Shown here: positions 60,400 through 64,000 of the stretch, piece after piece | How the letters are laid out: each line of letters starts with the position of its first letter | Position numbering within the stretch: the stretch's first letter is position 1 | Source: Linnemannia elongata | Taxonomy: Eukaryota; Mortierellomycota; Mortierellomycetes; Mortierellales; Mortierellaceae | DNA: 64,000 nt | Direction: 5' to 3' | NCBI GenBank assembly: GCA_036320915.1 | Contig: JAXBDG010000020.1 | Coordinates: forward strand, 248,001-312,000 | Notes under the pieces: model-generated | Databases searched by the model: none | Told to the model about the DNA's origin: nothing | Seen by the model: only the letters and a program-made list of their open reading frames with translations | Position numbers and translations under genes: made by a program

Positions 60400-61220
60400 C
60401 AACATATAGGTCTTGATATCATAACCTTTAGGAAGGGCTTGGCGGGCATCATAGAGACAGCCAGGTGGAACTCCTTCAAGAGAAAGCTGGAAATTTTACC
60501 CAGTCTTACGGATCCACCCTCTTGCCATTGCAGCATCAATTCGTGCTAGGCCTTTTGCAACATGGACAGGAAGGGTCTCGGCTTGAACAACCTCCTGGTG
60601 GACATAGGCCTTGACACTGTTGAAGACGGACTAGGCAGCATTGGGATGTGGGCTGTATGGAGGCAGGAAGAGAAGGGTGTGGCCACTGCCGGTGATGGGG
60701 TCCCTGACCCTCTGGGTCTTGTGAAATTTGACGTTGTCCATGAGAAGAATGCGGTGTCTGGGTTCGAGACTGGGGAACACTTGGTCCTCTAGAAATTTGG
60801 TAAAGGTCTCTTGGTTATAGGCACCGCGCTTGAAGTGGTGAACTAGAATGCCCGTCTGGTCAACGGCAACGACCGAAGACATGTTTGGGCCACGGTTGTA
60901 GGGGACCCTCTGGAAGGCACGCCTGCCTAGAGGAGCGCAACCATACTTACGAGTGATGCGCATATTGAGGCCTGCCTCGTCTATGTAGACGAAGTGAATC
61001 ATATTGCCTGGACCAAGAAGCACATTCTTGGTCCATTTTTATCGGGCCTCAAATGCGCTTGGGTTCGTTGTATCGTTCTGACTCGACCTTCATCAAATTA
61101 AGAGTATAGGCAGAGAGCTCATTAAGCGTAGAGGCAGGGGAGGGAGACGCGATTTGCTGAAGGTCTTTTTAACATACTTTCCCATCGACTTGAAAAACCC
61201 TCCCTTCTTTTGTTTCGCAA
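60400..61220 (-). mobile_element. Dead Tc1/mariner-type transposase (DDE domain)
   Basis: The minus strand carries a DDE transposase core: first catalytic Asp in IHFVYIDEAGLNM, second in ILLMDNVKFHK, then LLFLPPYSPHPNAA directly followed by TAG (60631-60633) where this family has the third catalytic residue, then SVFNSVKAYVH in the same frame. A TAA interrupts KWTKNVLL upstream (about 61037), and the N-terminal helix-turn-helix part (about 61080-61200) is frameshifted. Downstream, the end of the protein is readable to about 60420 with further stops. The family moves by cut-and-paste at TA sites. I could not see its terminal inverted repeats. The copy cannot make active transposase. Confidence 0.8.
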
Positions 61221-61506
61221 AATGCCTGGGATTCATTAGGCGAGCTCATATAGCCAAAGGACCTGCCTGTGATTGAAGCTCGACTGCCTACATAGGTCCC
61301 ATGCACCCCTTGATCTCTGCCTCTCTTTCATATATTTTTGAGTCACTCGAGTGCCAACCTGTTAAGGAACAGAGATGACTGATGCGTTGGCTGAAGAATC
61401 GTGAATGTGTCCTTTATTCTTTATCATTCCTGATGACCTCCTTCCCCTTTTTGTTTGATGTATTTTTCTTGGTAAAATCAGTCAGATACAACTCCTCAAC
61501 CCGAGA

Positions 61507-62688
61507 TTAACTAACTGCGTCGAACAAATCATTTTCAGGAGTTCCTGGGAAAAATCGAAGGGAGCTAACCAAAGGCAACATCGCAGAGGAAAATTCTTGA
61601 GGAGAGGACGAAGGAGATTGGTAGGGTGAAGGAGAGGCGATGGAGGACAACACCACCTTCTTTTGTGAAGGAGAGAGACATGTAGAAGAGGATCGAGTCT
61701 CCACTGGTACAGGAGGCGCCATACCAGTAATAGAGGGACGTACTGCCTTTCTACCTTTCGTGCTGAAGGAGGCGGGGACAGCCTCCACAGCCTCTAAGAG
61801 AGACGCAAAGGCGGCTGGGGCTGAGGAAGTTGTCATAGGTGGAGAAGATAAGAGGCGACTGCAGCTGGGGTTTTGGGAGGGAAGAGGGGAGGAACAGACG
61901 TTTGGATCTCCCTGGACCGTCCAGTGGACCCTGGCTGGGTTTCGTTGGTGGTGAGGGAGAGAGTGTTGACGACCAAATTCGGCGGCTTCGGGGTAATGTC
62001 TCCCTTGACGTAGACGAAGACCTGGCGATTAGGCTGTTGGAAGCCATCCGGGGAAGAGCGCGTCGGCATTTCGGTCAGGATCACCTTGCCCATGGCTTTC
62101 TCGGTTTCGATTAGTTCGTATACCCAGACACAGAGATTTATCGCAAGCGGTCGCTGAGGCGTGGAATTGGTACTATGAGAACGTGATCTTGGTGACCTTG
62201 AAGTCAATGGTGGACGTGAGGACGTGAGGAACGGGTATGCGGTCCTCTTGAATACAGTAGGTGTGGTGGATACCTTAAAGGCGTCAAGGTCTTCGTGGTA
62301 TACAATTTCCACGCGAACGAAATCCGCCCCTGGGTGGCGGATGACTTTGAGGAAAGGCTTAGCGATCGGTGGACCATTGGTGGGTTGATCGCTATGGAGA
62401 GGCTTAGGCTGCCGCATCAGCAAACGTTTCAATGGAAACTTTGTATCTGGCGGGGGTTTTGTTGACGATCTCTCTGGTGTTCACCGGTACTTCTGGGCGG
62501 AGACCCAAGGGTGGGTTTGGCAAGTGTGCTAGGTGGTCGTCAATCGGGTCCACAATGACCGGATCGTAGGTAATCCGTGCGAGGATGGTTAGAGGGGGGG
62601 GGGGGGGGGGAAGGCCTCTTGCCAACTTGGCAGCATATGAGGGCCGTGGAGGAGATTTGGATGATGATCTTTGGTTTCGCTGGTCCAT
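61507..62688 (-). pseudogene. Frameshifted Pro/Ser-rich protein, possibly a LINE ORF1 remnant
   Basis: Three overlapping minus-strand frames form one broken protein. The first (62688-62404) starts MDQRNQRSSSKSPPRPSYAA and has a Pro run encoded by a G-rich tract (about 62597-62612). The second (62432-61833) contains FLKVIRHPGADFVRVEIVYH and NRQVFVYVKGDITPKPPNLV. The third (61836-61507) is Ser/Pro-rich. The two joins are single-base shifts in continuous coding sequence. The basic, proline-rich start and the small folded middle suggest the ORF1 (RNA-binding gag-like) protein of a LINE, but no zinc knuckle remains, so this is tentative. It is not part of the truncated LINE at 54-55 kb. Confidence 0.4.
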
Positions 62689-62796
62689 AGGAGCAGCTAG
62701 GAGTGGTGTTTTGGATATGGTGTAGATTTTATTTGTCTGTCGGAACCTTGCAATTGATGAGGAGATATCGTAGAGGAAGAAAAGATTGTATGCACA

Positions 62797-62944
62797 GTGC
62801 ATGAATTGCAAAAAGGGGCATGAGGACGTGCAAGGGCGAGGGTTGTGAAGGAGAGATATATGCATGCACAGCACACGAAAAAAGAAAGGAGAATGGGAGC
62901 GTGCAAGGGCGCGGGTAGTGAAAAGAAAAGATATCCATTAACGA
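62797..62944. repeat. Diverged tandem repeat, period about 72 bp
   Basis: Two clear units share CGTGCAAGGGCG.GGGT.GTGAA and a following AGATAT..AT block. Weaker relatives follow to about 63140 and near 63930 (GTGCAAGG). Confidence 0.5.
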
Positions 62945-63155
62945 GTAGAAAGGACAAAAGGGCATTGATAACGAAAGCAAGAAAACATTGCAATGCATGA
63001 ACGAAAGAAGAAGGCAACATTTGTATGTATCAAAAAGGAAAATATGCGTAGCGTATGAGCTGGGAAAATAGGATAGGAACTTTCAAAGGTGTGGTTAGCG
63101 ATAGGGAAAAGTGTAATGAGAACGTGCATACGCGTTGAAGCGAAAAATAGGTTTG

Positions 63156-63353
63156 TACAGTCGTACCCTCTCCTCTATAGTGTACAATATTATAGGGGAG
63201 GCTATACTATCAAAGGGTGTTTTATGCTGTGTAACAAGAACGAGAAAAAAAAAAGGACGATCCAGCATCATGACTAATTTTGAAAAATATATACCAGAGG
63301 AGTGTGATATACTATAAGGGATTATGCTATGGGGGGGGGGGGATACGACTGTA
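63156..63353. mobile_element. 194-bp MITE of the Tc1/mariner superfamily
   Basis: The element (63158-63351) starts CAGTCGTACCC and ends with the inverse of CAGTCGTATCC. The inverted relation continues imperfectly for about 45 bp (CTATAGTGTACAATATTATAGG against a G-run, CATAG, CCCTTATAG side). It is flanked on both sides by TA (63156-63157, 63352-63353), the target duplication of Tc1/mariner elements. It has no coding capacity. The CAG start resembles pogo/Tigger-type ends. Confidence 0.75.
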
Positions 63354-64000
63354 TGACTGTGCATGAATAGAGAATAGGGGTGGGAATGGACGTCTTCTCT
63401 GTCCATTGACGCTTGATCTATTACTGCCAATTAGGTTTGAAGATTAAGCCGACGGGAAATACAACCACTGCATAACAGCGGGAGGTGGTTACGACACATC
63501 TGCAGCGAGAGAGAGCAAACAGGGTCACGACCCGAAAAAGGAATGGAGATCAAAAATCAGGGAGGAGAAGGAAAGAAAAACATATTTTCCTGCAATTGAC
63601 AGGCCAACCTTCTTGTTTGTTGTTAAGTATTGTCGATTGACTACCTCATGCTCTGTTCCACCTGTTTGCTTACCCCTGCACTTATTTTCGATTTTTTAGA
63701 GTACATTAAATTTTTGGTCCTTATCTTGAATGTGTGCTGTGCCTGAGAAACATGCTCCGAACATGAGCAATCAATGCAAACATGAACAATCAAAGCAAAC
63801 GTGCCACATCATGAAAATCGAAAGGGAACAAAATAGCATATTGTGAGTATGCTTAGCAAAGGGTTATAGGGACGTGCGATATCGTGGGTTAACGACAGGT
63901 CAAACAGCAAGCGAAAGTTGAAAGCAGCAAATGTGCAAGGTATGGAGAGGTGCAAGGGAGAGGGAGAAAGCGGAAGTGAGTGGGAATTGTTGTTCATTCC

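Larger units (their letters stand above)
62689..64000. other. Non-coding end of the window with repeats and a MITE
   Basis: Holds diverged tandem units of about 72 bp (62797-62944, fainter to about 63140) and the 194-bp MITE. The remainder (63360-64000) has no gene that I can support. Confidence 0.45.

Noticed and set aside
60117..60549. 139-codon Ser/Phe-rich frame
   Set aside because: Low-complexity TCC-rich DNA; another frame over the same bases is equally open.

Overview
The window is nuclear DNA of a filamentous fungus. Evidence: genes are split by many short GT-AG introns (about 50-480 nt, a few longer) with CTAAC-like branch points and mostly TAG/CAG acceptors; codon use in housekeeping genes is C/G-ending; there are fungal-type proteins (PAS kinase, mitochondrial RF1, eL13) and long A/T homopolymers between genes. 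The intron style, the gene set and the repetitive families suggest an early-diverging fungus, most likely Mucoromycota (Mortierella-like). That placement is inference, since no rRNA or other marker is present.

Layout. 1-0.8 kb: frameshifted remains of an unidentified gene cut by the window edge. 1.3-2.3 kb: a 75-residue protein in four exons. 3.1-7.2 kb (-): PAS-domain protein kinase, exactly 1000 residues after splicing. 9.7-11.0 kb (-): ribosomal protein eL13. 12.2-14.0 kb (-): a coiled-coil membrane protein. 14-24 kb: gene-poor, with decayed coding sequence at 18-21 kb and a possible small gene at 21.5-22.1 kb. 23.9-24.5 kb: a small acidic protein. 24.8-34.1 kb: four consecutive genes for mitochondrial proteins: 3-hydroxyacyl-CoA dehydrogenase, release factor mRF1 (-), methylcrotonoyl-CoA carboxylase beta, and branched-chain aminotransferase. 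35.6-37.3 kb: decayed Ty3-type retrotransposon pieces and an LTR-like repeat. 37.6-39.3 kb: an MRH-domain sorting receptor. 40.6-46.3 kb: a PP4 regulatory subunit 1-like HEAT protein. 48.1-48.9 kb (-): a conserved-looking 207-residue protein. 53.0-53.5 kb: a single-exon 161-residue protein.

From 53.8 kb to the end the window is mostly mobile DNA and decay: a 5'-truncated LINE with a perfect 21-bp target-site duplication, an unidentified pseudogene with a G-x-x-E-V-K motif, a small secreted cysteine-rich protein gene, a dead Tc1/mariner transposase, a possible LINE ORF1 remnant, diverged tandem repeats and a 194-bp TA-flanked MITE.

How the genes fit together: the 24.8-34.1 kb block is the main functional neighbourhood. 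BCAT does the first step of leucine breakdown and MCC the fourth; the dehydrogenase acts on related short-chain acyl-CoAs; mRF1 shares a 366-bp divergent promoter with MCC beta. The other genes are unrelated housekeeping or regulatory genes. I found no CRISPR array, no convincing tRNA or rRNA, and no obvious secondary-metabolite cluster. Exon limits were joined by hand; the reading frame closes exactly in every spliced model reported as an intact gene, except the low-confidence models flagged as such.
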